The notes: a model not told the origin generated them from the letters alone. Positions 1-8,380 are shown, counted from the stretch's first letter. The stretch: 32,066 nucleotides of DNA from Elusimicrobiaceae bacterium (GCA_017468055.1 JAFUJU010000004.1:1-32066); one strand, 5' to 3'. Numbers and translations are program-made.

Positions 1-108
1 ATACTCTTTTTACTTACTTTTTAGATAATGAGAAACAGTGAAAAGAAATCATGGATCCGCATAAAACACAACAACTAAAAAATCCTCAGTCCCTTAAAAA
101 ACTAAGAT

Positions 109-214
109 TTGCCTAGACTTGTGGAAAATTATACAATGTTAGTGTAGTTTCCAACCGCTAACGCTCATATAATAAAGTATGCGCGCGAGAAATTTTTTAT
201 ATTACAACAAGGAG
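109..214 (+). promoter_or_regulatory. Promoter and RBS of the PFOR gene
   Basis: A sigma70-like promoter is visible: TTGCCT at 109-114, a 17-nt spacer and TACAAT at 132-137. Transcription would start near 144, giving a leader of about 80 nt. A strong ribosome binding site, AAGGAG, lies at 209-214, eight bases before the ATG at 223. The first 100 bases of the window show no recognisable gene. Confidence 0.5.
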
Positions 215-222
215 ATTTACTC

Positions 223-3200
223 ATGGAAAAATTAGTCGCTATGGAAGGCAACTCGGCCGTATCCCACGTCGCGCATGCCACCAACGAAGTCATCGCCATT
301 TATCCCATTACTCCGTCTTCTACGATGGGTGAAATCTGCGATGCAAAAAGCGCCAAAGGCGAAACCAACATCTGGGGCAATGTACCCGTTGTAACGGAAA
401 TGCAGTCTGAAGGCGGCGCTTCCGGTGCGGTGCACGGCTCTTTGACCGCCGGTGCTTTAACCACCACTTTTACCGCTTCTCAGGGTCTTTTGTTGATGAT
501 CCCGAATATGTACAAAATCGCCGGTGAATTAACCCCGACGGTATTCCACGTTTCTGCCCGTGCTTTGGCCACCACCGCTTTGTCTATTTTCGGTGACCAT
601 TCTGACGTGATGTCCGTACGCCATACCGGTTGGGCCATGCTCTGCTCTGACAATCCGCAAGAAGCCATGGACTTAGCCTTAGTCGCCCAAGCTGCTACCT
701 TGAAAGCCCGCGTGCCGTTCTTGCACTTCTTTGATGGTTTCCGCACCAGCCACGAGCTCAACATGGTAGAACCCTTGAGCAAAGAACAAATGGCCAGCAT
801 GATTGACGAAAAAGCTATCGCTGAGCACAAAGGCCGCGGTTTAAACCCCGAGCACCCCACCGTGCGCGGTACCGCCGCCAATCCGGACGTATACTTCCAA
901 TCTCGTGAAGCCGTCAACAAATTTTACAATGCCGTTCCTGCTGTCGTAAAAGAAGAAATGGCCAATTTTGAAAAATTGACGGGTCGCAAATATGATCTGT
1001 TCCAATATTTCGGTGCCGCCGATGCGGAAAGATTAATCGTGATCATGGGTTCCGGTGCTGACGTTGCCCAGTTAGCTGTAGAAGCTATGAAAGACGAAAA
1101 AGTGGGTGTGCTCAAAGTAAAATTGTTCCGCCCCTTCTCTATTGCTGATTTCATTCGTGTAATCCCCAACACCATTAAAAAAGTGGCCGTATTGGACCGC
1201 ACCAAAGAACCGGGTTCTTTGGGTGAACCGTTGTTCCAAGATGTCTGCGCTGCTTTCTTGACCGACGAAGCCAAAGCCAAATTTGCCGCTACCCCGCTCA
1301 TTATCGGCGGTCGCTACGGTATCGGTTCCAAAGATTTCACGCCGGCCGATGTAAAAGCCGTGTTTGAAAACTTGGCCTTGCCTGAACCGAAAAAGAATTT
1401 CACCGTCGGTATTAATGACGACTTGACCCACACCTCCTTACCGGCTGCCAAAATGACGTCTGCTTCCGGCGATGTCTTTGAAGCCATGTTCTACGGTTTG
1501 GGCTCCGACGGTACGGTAGGTGCCAACAAAAACACCATGAAAATCATCAGCGCCAACGGTTTCTTTGCACAAGGCTATTTCGTCTATGATTCTAAGAAAT
1601 CCGGCTCTATGACCACCTCCCATATCCGCTTCGGTAAAAACTATATCCGCGCTCCGTACCTCATTCAAGAAGCAGATTTCATTGGCGTACACATGTTTGA
1701 CTTCTTGGCTCAATACGATGTATTGGGCAAAGCCAAAAAAGGTGCCACCGTGCTGATCAATGCTCCCTATTCTGCTGAAGAAGTGTGGAACCACTTAACC
1801 GCTGAAGTACAACAACAGATCATTGATAAACAGCTCAAAGTATACACCATTGATGCTTCCGAAATTGCATTGAAAACCGGTATGGGTAGCCGCACCAACA
1901 CCATCATGCAAACCGCTTTCTTCGGTATTGCGGGCGTAATCCCCTCCGAAAAAGCCATCGCCGATATTAAAGAAGCTATCAAGAAAACCTATTCCAAAAA
2001 AGGCGAAGAAGTGGTCAACAAAAACTATGTGGCCGTAGATGCTGCCTTGGCCGGCTTGCATGAAGTAAAATATCCGGCTGAAGTAACTTCCAAACTCCAC
2101 ACCAAAGCTGCTGTACCGGCTGATGCCCCTGCGTTTGTAAAAGACGTTTTGGGTGAAATGATTGCCGGACGCGGTGACCAATTGCCCACCTCTGCCATGC
2201 CCGAAGGCGGCGTATTCCCCACCGGCACCACCCAATATGAAAAACGCAACATCGCCGTTATGGTGCCCCAATGGGATCCCAGCGTTTGTATCCAATGCGG
2301 TTTCTGCTCTTTGGTCTGCCCGCACGCCGCTATCCGCATTAAAGCCTATGATGAAGCTGCTTTGAAAGATGCGCCGAAAACATTCAAATCTGCTGACGGT
2401 AAAGGTGATATCGCCGGTAAAAAATTCACCGTCCAAGTGGCTGTGGAAGATTGTACCGGATGCGGTGCTTGTATTTACAATTGTCCGGCCAAAAACAAAG
2501 AAAATCCGGAAAAGAAAGCCATCAATATGGTACACCAATTGGACGTGCGCGAAGCCGAAATTGATAACTTTGCTTTCTTCTTGGGCTTGAAACAGGCCGA
2601 AGTAACCACCAAGAAAGAATCCGTCAAAGGTTCTCAATTTAAACAACCGTTGTTTGAGTTCTCCGGTGCTTGTGCCGGCTGCGGTGAAACCCCGTATGTA
2701 AAACTCTTAACGCAACTCTTCGGTGACCGCTTGGCTGTAGCCAACGCAACGGGTTGTTCCTCCATTTACGGCGGTAACTTGCCCACCACCCCGTATTGCA
2801 AACGCGATGATGGCAAAGGCCCCGCTTGGTCTAACTCCTTGTTTGAAGACAATGCCGAATTCGGCTTGGGTATCCGCGTAGCTTATGACCAACTCAACAG
2901 CGACGCTAAAGCCTTGCTCAACGAAGTAAAAGCTGATTGCCTCAAAGATCATGCGGCTTTGATTGACAGCATTTTGAACAATGCCCAAAAGACCGATGCC
3001 GAAGTAGAAAAACAACGCAAAAACGTGGCGGCCTTGAAAGAAATCTTGGCCAATGCCGAATGCGACAAATGCAAACGCCTCTTGAGCTTTGCTGACTACT
3101 TAATCCGCAAATCTGTCTGGATCTTGGGCGGTGACGGTTGGGCCTATGATATCGGCTACGGCGGTTTGGACCATGTATTAGCCTCTGGTAAAAACGTGAA

Positions 3201-3780
3201 GATCTTGGTTTTGGATACCGAAGTGTACTCCAACACCGGTGGTCAAATGTCCAAAGCTACTCCCTTGGGTGCTAAAGCCTTGTTCGCTGCGGGCGGTAAA
3301 ACCATGCCGAAAAAAGACCTCGGTATGATTGCCATGACCTACGGTAACATCTACGTAGCCCAAGTGGCCATGGGTGCCAATATGAACCAAGCCATTCAAG
3401 CCTTGGCTGAAGCCGATGCTTACGACGGTCCGGCCTTGGTCATTGCCTACTCTCACTGTATCGCTCACGGTATTGATATGTCCAAAGGTATGGGCGAGGC
3501 CAAACGTGCCGTACAAGCCGGCCGCTGGATCCTCTACCGCTACAATCCGGAAATGCGCTACGAAGGCAAAAATCCGCTCAAAGTGGACAGCTCTTTAGGC
3601 GCTCCGACCTTGCCGTTGGCTGACTACATGAGTGGGGAAAACCGCTTCAAAGGCTTAATGCGTGACAATCCGGAACTCGCACAAGAACTTATTAAACGTG
3701 CCGAATCCGAATACGCTTGGAGACGCGACTTGTACACACAACTCGCTGCCATTGAGCCGACTGAAAAAGTAATCAAATAA
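223..3780 (+). CDS. nifJ: Pyruvate:ferredoxin (flavodoxin) oxidoreductase, single-chain
   Basis: This enzyme oxidatively decarboxylates pyruvate to acetyl-CoA and CO2 and reduces ferredoxin or flavodoxin in the cytoplasm. The 1185-residue length matches the fused homodimeric PFOR family. The N-terminal domain carries YPITPSS. A two-cluster ferredoxin domain shows C689-IQC-GFC-SLVC and C744-TGC-GAC-IYNC. The C-terminal TPP domain has the CAGCGET and GDGWAYDIGYGG motifs that hold the third cluster and the thiamine diphosphate. The start is fixed by AAGGAG eight bases upstream. Codon use is strongly biased, as expected for a highly expressed fermentation gene. It has its own promoter and a strong terminator, so it is probably monocistronic. 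The HydF gene in this window fits re-oxidation of reduced ferredoxin by an [FeFe]-hydrogenase. Confidence 0.97.
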   Translation: MEKLVAMEGNSAVSHVAHATNEVIAIYPITPSSTMGEICDAKSAKGETNIWGNVPVVTEMQSEGGASGAVHGSLTAGALTTTFTASQGLLLMIPNMYKIAGELTPTVFHVSARALATTALSIFGDHSDVMSVRHTGWAMLCSDNPQEAMDLALVAQAATLKARVPFLHFFDGFRTSHELNMVEPLSKEQMASMIDEKAIAEHKGRGLNPEHPTVRGTAANPDVYFQSREAVNKFYNAVPAVVKEEMANFEKLTGRKYDLFQYFGAADAERLIVIMGSGADVAQLAVEAMKDEKVGVLKVKLFRPFSIADFIRVIPNTIKKVAVLDRTKEPGSLGEPLFQDVCAAFLTDEAKAKFAATPLIIGGRYGIGSKDFTPADVKAVFENLALPEPKKNFTVGINDDLTHTSLPAAKMTSASGDVFEAMFYGLGSDGTVGANKNTMKIISANGFFAQGYFVYDSKKSGSMTTSHIRFGKNYIRAPYLIQEADFIGVHMFDFLAQYDVLGKAKKGATVLINAPYSAEEVWNHLTAEVQQQIIDKQLKVYTIDASEIALKTGMGSRTNTIMQTAFFGIAGVIPSEKAIADIKEAIKKTYSKKGEEVVNKNYVAVDAALAGLHEVKYPAEVTSKLHTKAAVPADAPAFVKDVLGEMIAGRGDQLPTSAMPEGGVFPTGTTQYEKRNIAVMVPQWDPSVCIQCGFCSLVCPHAAIRIKAYDEAALKDAPKTFKSADGKGDIAGKKFTVQVAVEDCTGCGACIYNCPAKNKENPEKKAINMVHQLDVREAEIDNFAFFLGLKQAEVTTKKESVKGSQFKQPLFEFSGACAGCGETPYVKLLTQLFGDRLAVANATGCSSIYGGNLPTTPYCKRDDGKGPAWSNSLFEDNAEFGLGIRVAYDQLNSDAKALLNEVKADCLKDHAALIDSILNNAQKTDAEVEKQRKNVAALKEILANAECDKCKRLLSFADYLIRKSVWILGGDGWAYDIGYGGLDHVLASGKNVKILVLDTEVYSNTGGQMSKATPLGAKALFAAGGKTMPKKDLGMIAMTYGNIYVAQVAMGANMNQAIQALAEADAYDGPALVIAYSHCIAHGIDMSKGMGEAKRAVQAGRWILYRYNPEMRYEGKNPLKVDSSLGAPTLPLADYMSGENRFKGLMRDNPELAQELIKRAESEYAWRRDLYTQLAAIEPTEKVIK

Positions 3781-3804
3781 TTGCTTTTCAGTATTAGAAA
3801 TCTA

Positions 3805-3838
3805 AAAACCCCTCGGAAGAAATCTTCCGAGGGGTTTT
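3805..3838. terminator. Bidirectional terminator, PFOR / pilin 1
   Basis: A 16-bp perfect stem (3805-3820 with 3823-3838) with a 2-nt loop is flanked by A and T runs on both sides. It can terminate PFOR on the plus strand and the converging pilin gene on the minus strand. Confidence 0.9.
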
Positions 3839-3854
3839 GTAAATAAAACAAATT

Positions 3855-4322
3855 TTAACAACAAACACAATTATCGCCTTCACTGTTATTTTCATTAATA
3901 TTAAAGAGTTTATTATAGTCAAAAGAAGCTTCTTTTTCATTGCAGCCATCATTTTGAAAAAGTGTAATTTCTCCATTTTTCCATACACAGACACAAACAT
4001 CTTCTTTTTTATATAAAGCTTGAACAAAATCACTAGAATCAGGATTGTCAGAGGCTCTATAGATAAAATAATCTGTTTCTAAATTTCCATTATTAATAAG
4101 ATTTCCCGGGATTTCAATAGAAAGATCCGCTATAGGACAAGATTCTGCTCTTTCCAACTGACAGGCAATATCTGCTTGAGAAATCGTTTTTAAATTAGCA
4201 AAAGCCTCAGTAAAGCGGGCTTTGGTAACAGCTTTTGTATATTGCGGAAGCGCGACCGCAGATAAAATGCCGATGATTAACACCACTACTAATAATTCTA
4301 TCAACGTAAAACCTTTTTTCAT
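3855..4322 (-). CDS. Type IV pilin-like protein 1 (PilE/pseudopilin family)
   Basis: A 155-residue prepilin. The leader MKKG is followed by [14 protein letters not shown], giving the prepilin peptidase site (G-1/F+1) and Glu at mature position 5. The hydrophobic alpha helix is followed by PQYTKAV and a globular C-terminal domain. That domain has several cysteines (CVCVW, DGC and a terminal CVCC), so disulfides are likely. The N-terminus is nearly identical to the pilin at 28891-29400, while the C-terminal half is unrelated. The RBS is GGAGC just upstream of the ATG. No pilus assembly genes are nearby, so this is an orphan pilin, and whether it is a major or minor pilin cannot be told. Confidence 0.9.
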   Translation of the reverse strand: MKKGFTLIELLVVVLIIGILSAVALPQYTKAVTKARFTEAFANLKTISQADIACQLERAESCPIADLSIEIPGNLINNGNLETDYFIYRASDNPDSSDFVQALYKKEDVCVCVWKNGEITLFQNDGCNEKEASFDYNKLFNINENNSEGDNCVCC

Positions 4323-4423
4323 TTTTCGCTCCTTTTACACGGCTTTAAGGCCCAACAAACAACAGGTAAGACTTGGGTCTGAGCACAACACTGAAATTGT
4401 AGCAAAAAAAAAAAACAAGTCAA
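4323..4423 (-). promoter_or_regulatory. Pilin 1 promoter with 12-A/T homopolymer spacer and conserved leader
   Basis: On the minus strand TTGACT (4423-4418) and TACAAT (4401-4396) are 16 nt apart, and 12 of those 16 bases are one uninterrupted A/T homopolymer (4404-4415). A leader of about 67 nt (4323-4389) follows and matches the leader of pilin 3 at about 89% without gaps. Positions 4394-4430 are identical over 37 bases to 24976-25012 ahead of pilin 2. Confidence 0.8.
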
Positions 4424-4472
4424 GCTTTTTCTTTTTCCGTTCGGAAAACAACCAGAAAAAAACAAACTTTTA

Positions 4473-4487
4473 TATAATAAAATTATG
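4473..4487 (+). promoter_or_regulatory. -10 box adjoining the start codon (probable leaderless transcript)
   Basis: TATAAT at 4473-4478 ends six bases before the ATG at 4485, and there is no Shine-Dalgarno sequence. The expected transcription start falls on or next to the start codon. Confidence 0.6.
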
Positions 4488-5192
4488 AAAAAAACGATTA
4501 TTCTTTTACTTTCTTTTATGGTCTTGGGTTGCTTTGTTTCCTATTACCAAGCGGAACGCGCGCGTAAGGCAGAAGCTTTGCTATGGGCAGCCTACGAAGG
4601 GAACTTAATTGAGGTAAAAAACTTACTGGAAGAGGGAGCGGAAGCAGACTATGCGCTATATATTACAGACGAATCCCGTCATTACCAAAATGCACTTTTC
4701 ACCCTCCCCCTTGCGGCAGCCTCCGGCGGAAATGAAAAAATTTTGCAGTATTTAGTTAAAAACAAATTGCAGATTCATTCCGCCAATGATAAAAATTGGA
4801 CTCCGCTTTTTATAGCAGTACGAGACGGTCATGCCGAGTTTGCCGCCCAACTCATAGAAAATGAAGCCGATATCAACGCTCAAACCGACATAGGCACCAC
4901 ACCGTTAATGCTCGCATTTTTAACGGAATTTCCTGATGAGAAGCAACGCCTTTCTCTGATAGAATATATGCTTAAAAAAGGAGCCAACCCCAATCTACAA
5001 ACCCAATTTAACACAGATGTGCTTTTTTATGCGGTAACGGAGCTGAAAGATTTGGCAGGGGTAAAACTTTTGCTGGAGCACAAAGCAGATGTGTGCCGTT
5101 TATATAATGGTAAAGAAATCTTTGAACTGACAAAAGACAAAAAAATGCGCTCCCTTTTAAAGAAAGCGCATAAAGAACAATGTAAAAATTAA
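4485..5192 (+). CDS. Ankyrin-repeat protein, membrane-anchored or lipoprotein
   Basis: 235 residues. The N-terminus is basic plus hydrophobic and ends in VLGC, which could be a lipobox (Cys16) or simply a membrane anchor. Degenerate ankyrin repeats follow from about residue 30 to 220. The recognisable units are GNEKILQYLVKNK, NWTPLFIAVRDGHAEFAAQLIENEAD, GTTPLMLAF and a unit ending LLLEHKAD. Ankyrin repeats bind proteins, but the partner is unknown. The gene diverges from pilin 1. Its stop codon overlaps the stop of the converging gene at 5189 by three bases. Confidence 0.8.
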   Translation: MKKTIILLLSFMVLGCFVSYYQAERARKAEALLWAAYEGNLIEVKNLLEEGAEADYALYITDESRHYQNALFTLPLAAASGGNEKILQYLVKNKLQIHSANDKNWTPLFIAVRDGHAEFAAQLIENEADINAQTDIGTTPLMLAFLTEFPDEKQRLSLIEYMLKKGANPNLQTQFNTDVLFYAVTELKDLAGVKLLLEHKADVCRLYNGKEIFELTKDKKMRSLLKKAHKEQCKN

Positions 5193-5809
5193 TGCCATTC
5201 TCTTAAATATTGTTCTTGATGTGTCCAATAATACCACAAACTATATACCGCTATTACTAAACAAAAAATACCGCCAAAAATCAAAATTTTGCCAATAATC
5301 ACATCATATTCCAAAAGCCCGAGTGGCTCTAAAATATAATGCCAGTCTCCTTTTATCTCTCCGGGGGCAAAATTAGTCATCATATCTGAGGAAGTAAGAG
5401 GCATTTTAGAGGCGCGCGCATCGCTGGCATAAATACCTGCGCCGTATAAAGTGGTGCCCAACCAATAGGTAAGCACCGGTAGTAAGTACCTCCCCCCACG
5501 CAAACGTAAGGCCCAAAAACACAAAAAGAGCGGAATCAATGTTTCCATACCGTTTCCGCTGGCATAGCACCACCATTGCCAACGCAAAGAACACCAAAGC
5601 CGGTGGGAAAACTCATGCGTTAAATAATTAGGAAGATATACAAATATATTGTCCAACAGACCCTTCGTTAAACTTCCTTGCGCATGGAAAAATAACCATG
5701 CCACAGCCCCCACACAAAATAAAAGACTCCAAAATCCCCACTTAAAATATAAAAAGCTTTGGCAGTGCGGATCCAGGCTATGTAAAATAAAACTCAAGAA
5801 TCTTTTCAT
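5189..5809 (-). CDS. Integral membrane protein with HExxH motif, unknown function
   Basis: 206 residues with about four hydrophobic segments (near 25-43, 89-103, 108-127 and 169-194). Between the first two lies HEFSH (residues 65-69), an HExxH zinc-binding pattern, and a Glu follows at 89 in GNGMET. This could mark a membrane-embedded metallopeptidase of the M50B-like kind, but the fit is weak and I do not recognise a family. The start has no Shine-Dalgarno sequence and sits 6 nt after a -10 box. The gene converges tail to tail on the ankyrin gene with no terminator between them. Confidence 0.7.
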   Translation of the reverse strand: MKRFLSFILHSLDPHCQSFLYFKWGFWSLLFCVGAVAWLFFHAQGSLTKGLLDNIFVYLPNYLTHEFSHRLWCSLRWQWWCYASGNGMETLIPLFLCFWALRLRGGRYLLPVLTYWLGTTLYGAGIYASDARASKMPLTSSDMMTNFAPGEIKGDWHYILEPLGLLEYDVIIGKILIFGGIFCLVIAVYSLWYYWTHQEQYLREWH

Positions 5810-5821
5810 GTATTTATTGTA
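5807..5821 (-). promoter_or_regulatory. -10 box adjoining the start codon (probable leaderless transcript)
   Basis: On the minus strand TACAAT (5821-5816) is followed by six bases (AAATAC) and then the ATG at 5809. The same arrangement occurs upstream of 9785 and 14525. No ribosome binding site is present. Confidence 0.6.
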
Positions 5822-5822
5822 C

Positions 5823-5857
5823 TAAAGAAAAACACCTCTGTATAATCAGAGGTGTTT
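5823..5857 (-). terminator. Terminator of the dnaJ-like gene
   Basis: A stem of 10-11 bp (AACACCTCTG at 5831-5840 with CAGAGGTGTT at 5847-5856) is followed on the minus strand by a T run. Confidence 0.8.
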
Positions 5858-5870
5858 CAAACAAGATTTA

Positions 5871-6839
5871 TTAACTGATTTGTGAAAGCTTGGCAAACAA
5901 TTCTTTTTGCTCTTTTGTCAGCGTACGCGGCACATCTATCGTCAACGTGGCATATAAGTTTCCTTTCCCGCTTAGGCCTTTTCCGCTGAGTTTTAATTTT
6001 TTTCCATTGTGTGTACCGGCCGGCACTTTCACTTTTACAGGCCCATCTAAGGTAGGCACAAAAATCGTACCACCCAAAGCGGCCGTCCACGGCATCAAAG
6101 TAACAGGAACGTACAAGTCTTCCCCTTCCAACCGATACGTCAAATGCGGACGGATTTTGATGATTAAATACAAATCTCCGTTACCACGTGCCGTAGGATT
6201 GCCAAAACCTTTAAGTTTTATGCGTTTACCTTCCCCCACTCCAGCCGGAATTTTTACCGTCACATTCCGTCCGCCGGGGAGCGTGAGCTGCATGGGGCCG
6301 CCACGGTGGGCATCTTCCAGATTGAGGGCTAACTCTGCCTCTACGTCGCCGTTTCTTTGCCCCGAGCCACCGGCACGCGCACCGCCAAAACCACTAAATC
6401 CACCCATATTGGCACCAAAGCCGCCCATACCGCCAAAAATACTTTGAAAAAAATCACTAAAATCAGCCCCGCCAAAATCTCCGCCACCGTTGGAGCTAAA
6501 ATTATAATACGCATTACCGTTTCCGCCACCGTACTGTTGATATGCTCCGCCGAAGGGATTGCCCTGGCCGTACGCGCTTTGCGCACCGCCGCCACGCGCA
6601 TAATTTTGATACCCTGCTTGACCCACTTGATCATAAATGGTGCGTTTTTGTTTGTCGGAAAGAACGGCATAGGCCTCATTCACATCTTTAAATTTTTCGG
6701 TCATCTCCGCTTTTTTTCCTTCGGGATGTAAGTCCGGATGATACTTACGCGCGGCGGATTTGAATGCCTTTTTTATCTCGGCATCCGTAGCATTTTTACT
6801 AACACCCAAAATCTTATAATAATCTTTATAATCAGCCAT
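5871..6839 (-). CDS. cbpA: DnaJ-family co-chaperone, CbpA-like (no zinc finger)
   Basis: A 322-residue co-chaperone that would stimulate DnaK ATPase activity and deliver substrates. Residues 1-70 form a J domain with the HPD motif at 34-36. A long Gly/Phe/Asn-rich linker follows (about 85-155). The C-terminal substrate-binding beta domains are next, including the sequences PGGRNVTVKIPAGVGEG and VKVKVPAGTHNGKKLKLSGKG. The CxxCxGxG zinc repeats of class I DnaJ are missing, which makes it class II (CbpA type). The RBS is AAGGGGG ahead of the ATG at 6839. It is divergently transcribed from the MFS gene with only 51 bp between starts, and no dnaK or grpE is nearby. The symbol is by similarity of architecture. 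Confidence 0.9.
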   Translation of the reverse strand: MADYKDYYKILGVSKNATDAEIKKAFKSAARKYHPDLHPEGKKAEMTEKFKDVNEAYAVLSDKQKRTIYDQVGQAGYQNYARGGGAQSAYGQGNPFGGAYQQYGGGNGNAYYNFSSNGGGDFGGADFSDFFQSIFGGMGGFGANMGGFSGFGGARAGGSGQRNGDVEAELALNLEDAHRGGPMQLTLPGGRNVTVKIPAGVGEGKRIKLKGFGNPTARGNGDLYLIIKIRPHLTYRLEGEDLYVPVTLMPWTAALGGTIFVPTLDGPVKVKVPAGTHNGKKLKLSGKGLSGKGNLYATLTIDVPRTLTKEQKELFAKLSQIS

Positions 6840-6890
6840 ATTTACCCCCTTTTACATTTTCATTTTATATAATTTTTCCAAGGAGGGAAC

Positions 6891-8219
6891 ATGTTATTAT
6901 GGACTAGATGGGCCACCCACAAAACTCCGCTGAAACTGCTATGGACCGCAGAAGGAACTTCCTCTCTCGTCAATCAGTTTATGCAGCTTTTACTCCCTTG
7001 GTACGTACTGACGACCACAGGCAGCCTGCTGTGGACGGGGTTTATCGGTTTTTGCTCACTACTTCCTAATATTTTTTCTTCCTTATACGGCGGTAAAATG
7101 ATTGATAAATTAGGCCGGTCTAAAATGATGCTCAGCTGTGAGGTTATTCAATTTATTTTACTGGGGAGCATTCCTATTTTGATTGCTTGCCATGTAGCAT
7201 ACCCATGGCTTATCGGAGTGCTAATCTTTTTAAGTTCTTTTTTTGATGCTCCCGGTCAGTTGGCACGTACGGCTTTGGCTCCCACTTTTTCACGATATGC
7301 AGAAGTTTCTTTGCCCCGCGCGACGGGGGTAGTGGAAGCATTAGATGGGATTATGTCCGTTTTCGGCCCTGTTTTAGGCGGACTTTTTATTGCATTTTTA
7401 GGGCTCTATCTTTCTTGGGTGGCGGTGGTGTTCATGTGTGCATTTATCGTGCTGATCAGCCTGACCATTTACAGCCGCAGAAACCGACGTTTAACTGCCA
7501 ATCCTACCACTTTTTCTCATGCGTGGCAACTGCTCAAAACAGATCCTGTACTTAAAGAAAGCATTTTATTTACCATGCCTTTCTTTATTTTGGGCCAGTC
7601 GTGGGAGTTATTGCTTTTGCCGGGGTATATTTATCAGTATCACTATGATCCTATTTACTTGGGACTTTTGGGAGCGGCCTTTGGATTGGGAGCATTTATA
7701 GTTGCGCTTTATTTTGCAAGAGCAGCCAAAAAGTTTAAATTTTTTACTTTACTGACAGCTAATTATGCCGCTTATACTTTATCGGTACTGGTGTTGTATT
7801 ATAATTTTCATAAAGCAGTTGTTCTGGCAGCAACTATTTTATGCGGAATTCCGTTCGGGGCATTTTCCGCCATGGTTTCCACGCTGATTTTACTGCGCGC
7901 TCCAGAAAATTTACGCGGAAAAATATTAGGCATTTTTGCTACCGCTTCTTATACGGTAGAAAGTATATGCGTGCTAGGAATTGCCGTTTTTATACACTTT
8001 GCAGGACTTCAAAAAACCTTGGCCTTTATGGCCTATGTGTTTAGCGCACTGATTTTGATAAGTATTCTCGGACGAAAGAAAAATGACTTTTGGGCCGCTA
8101 CTTCGGGCAAAACCCCTCTGCCACCGTGGCAAAACGGAAAAAAGAAAAAAGTACTTTTGCTGGAATATAAGCCCGGCATGCCACCGCGCAGAACAGAACA
8201 TATTTGGACACATAAATAA
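6891..8219 (+). CDS. Major facilitator superfamily transporter
   Basis: 442 residues with about 10-12 membrane segments. The MFS signature between helices 2 and 3 is recognisable in GGKMIDKLGRSKMM. The overall pattern resembles the MFS_3 / EntS-like exporter group, but the substrate cannot be read from sequence. After the last helix there is an unusual soluble basic tail of about 45 residues containing GKKKKVLLLEYKPG. The start is supported by AAGGAGGG just upstream and a TATAAT at about 6867. Confidence 0.85.
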   Translation: MLLWTRWATHKTPLKLLWTAEGTSSLVNQFMQLLLPWYVLTTTGSLLWTGFIGFCSLLPNIFSSLYGGKMIDKLGRSKMMLSCEVIQFILLGSIPILIACHVAYPWLIGVLIFLSSFFDAPGQLARTALAPTFSRYAEVSLPRATGVVEALDGIMSVFGPVLGGLFIAFLGLYLSWVAVVFMCAFIVLISLTIYSRRNRRLTANPTTFSHAWQLLKTDPVLKESILFTMPFFILGQSWELLLLPGYIYQYHYDPIYLGLLGAAFGLGAFIVALYFARAAKKFKFFTLLTANYAAYTLSVLVLYYNFHKAVVLAATILCGIPFGAFSAMVSTLILLRAPENLRGKILGIFATASYTVESICVLGIAVFIHFAGLQKTLAFMAYVFSALILISILGRKKNDFWAATSGKTPLPPWQNGKKKKVLLLEYKPGMPPRRTEHIWTHK

Positions 8220-8245
8220 TTTTTTCCGACGAAAAAAAGAAAGTA

Positions 8246-8274
8246 TTTACAAACTAATTTTTTTTAGGTACAAT
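8246..8274 (+). promoter_or_regulatory. tRNA-Asn promoter
   Basis: TTTACA at 8246-8251, a 17-nt spacer and TACAAT at 8269-8274 give a likely transcription start near 8281, about 22 nt before the tRNA. Confidence 0.6.
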
Positions 8275-8302
8275 AAATAGGTAGCAAGAAGAACGGATTT
8301 AT

Positions 8303-8377
8303 TCCCCGATAGCTCAATGGTGGAGCGACCGGCTGTTAACCGGTAGGTTGTAGGTTCGAGTCCTACTCGGGGAGCCA
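8303..8377 (+). tRNA. tRNA-Asn (anticodon GTT)
   Basis: A complete 75-nt cloverleaf. The acceptor stem is TCCCCGA (8303-8309) with TCGGGGA (8367-8373), and the discriminator is G. The CCA end is encoded at 8375-8377. The anticodon stem ACCGG/CCGGT encloses the loop CTGTTAA with GTT at 8335-8337. The T arm carries GGTTCGAGTCC. It is followed directly by a terminator, so it is a single-gene unit. Confidence 0.97.
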
Positions 8378-8380
8378 TTT

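Noticed and set aside
1795..2646. A 283-codon open frame on the minus strand inside the PFOR gene
   Set aside because: It is the antisense shadow of a highly codon-biased gene. The translation is Phe- and Gly-rich without any domain, and the sense strand is unmistakably PFOR.
3855..4322. A full type IV pilus or type II secretion locus around the pilins
   Set aside because: No pilB, pilC, pilD, pilM-Q or gsp homologues are near any of the three pilin genes. They are isolated single genes.
4404..4415. The poly-A tracts as an assembly or sequencing artefact
   Set aside because: Length errors are possible, but the same tract lies at the same place in three independent promoters with exact spacing, which an artefact would not produce. 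The exact count should still be confirmed in reads.
5890..6731. Two plus-strand open frames opposite the dnaJ-like gene
   Set aside because: Both are antisense to the J domain, Gly-rich linker and C-terminal domains. Their Pro/Ala/Thr-rich composition is what a Gly-rich gene gives on the other strand.
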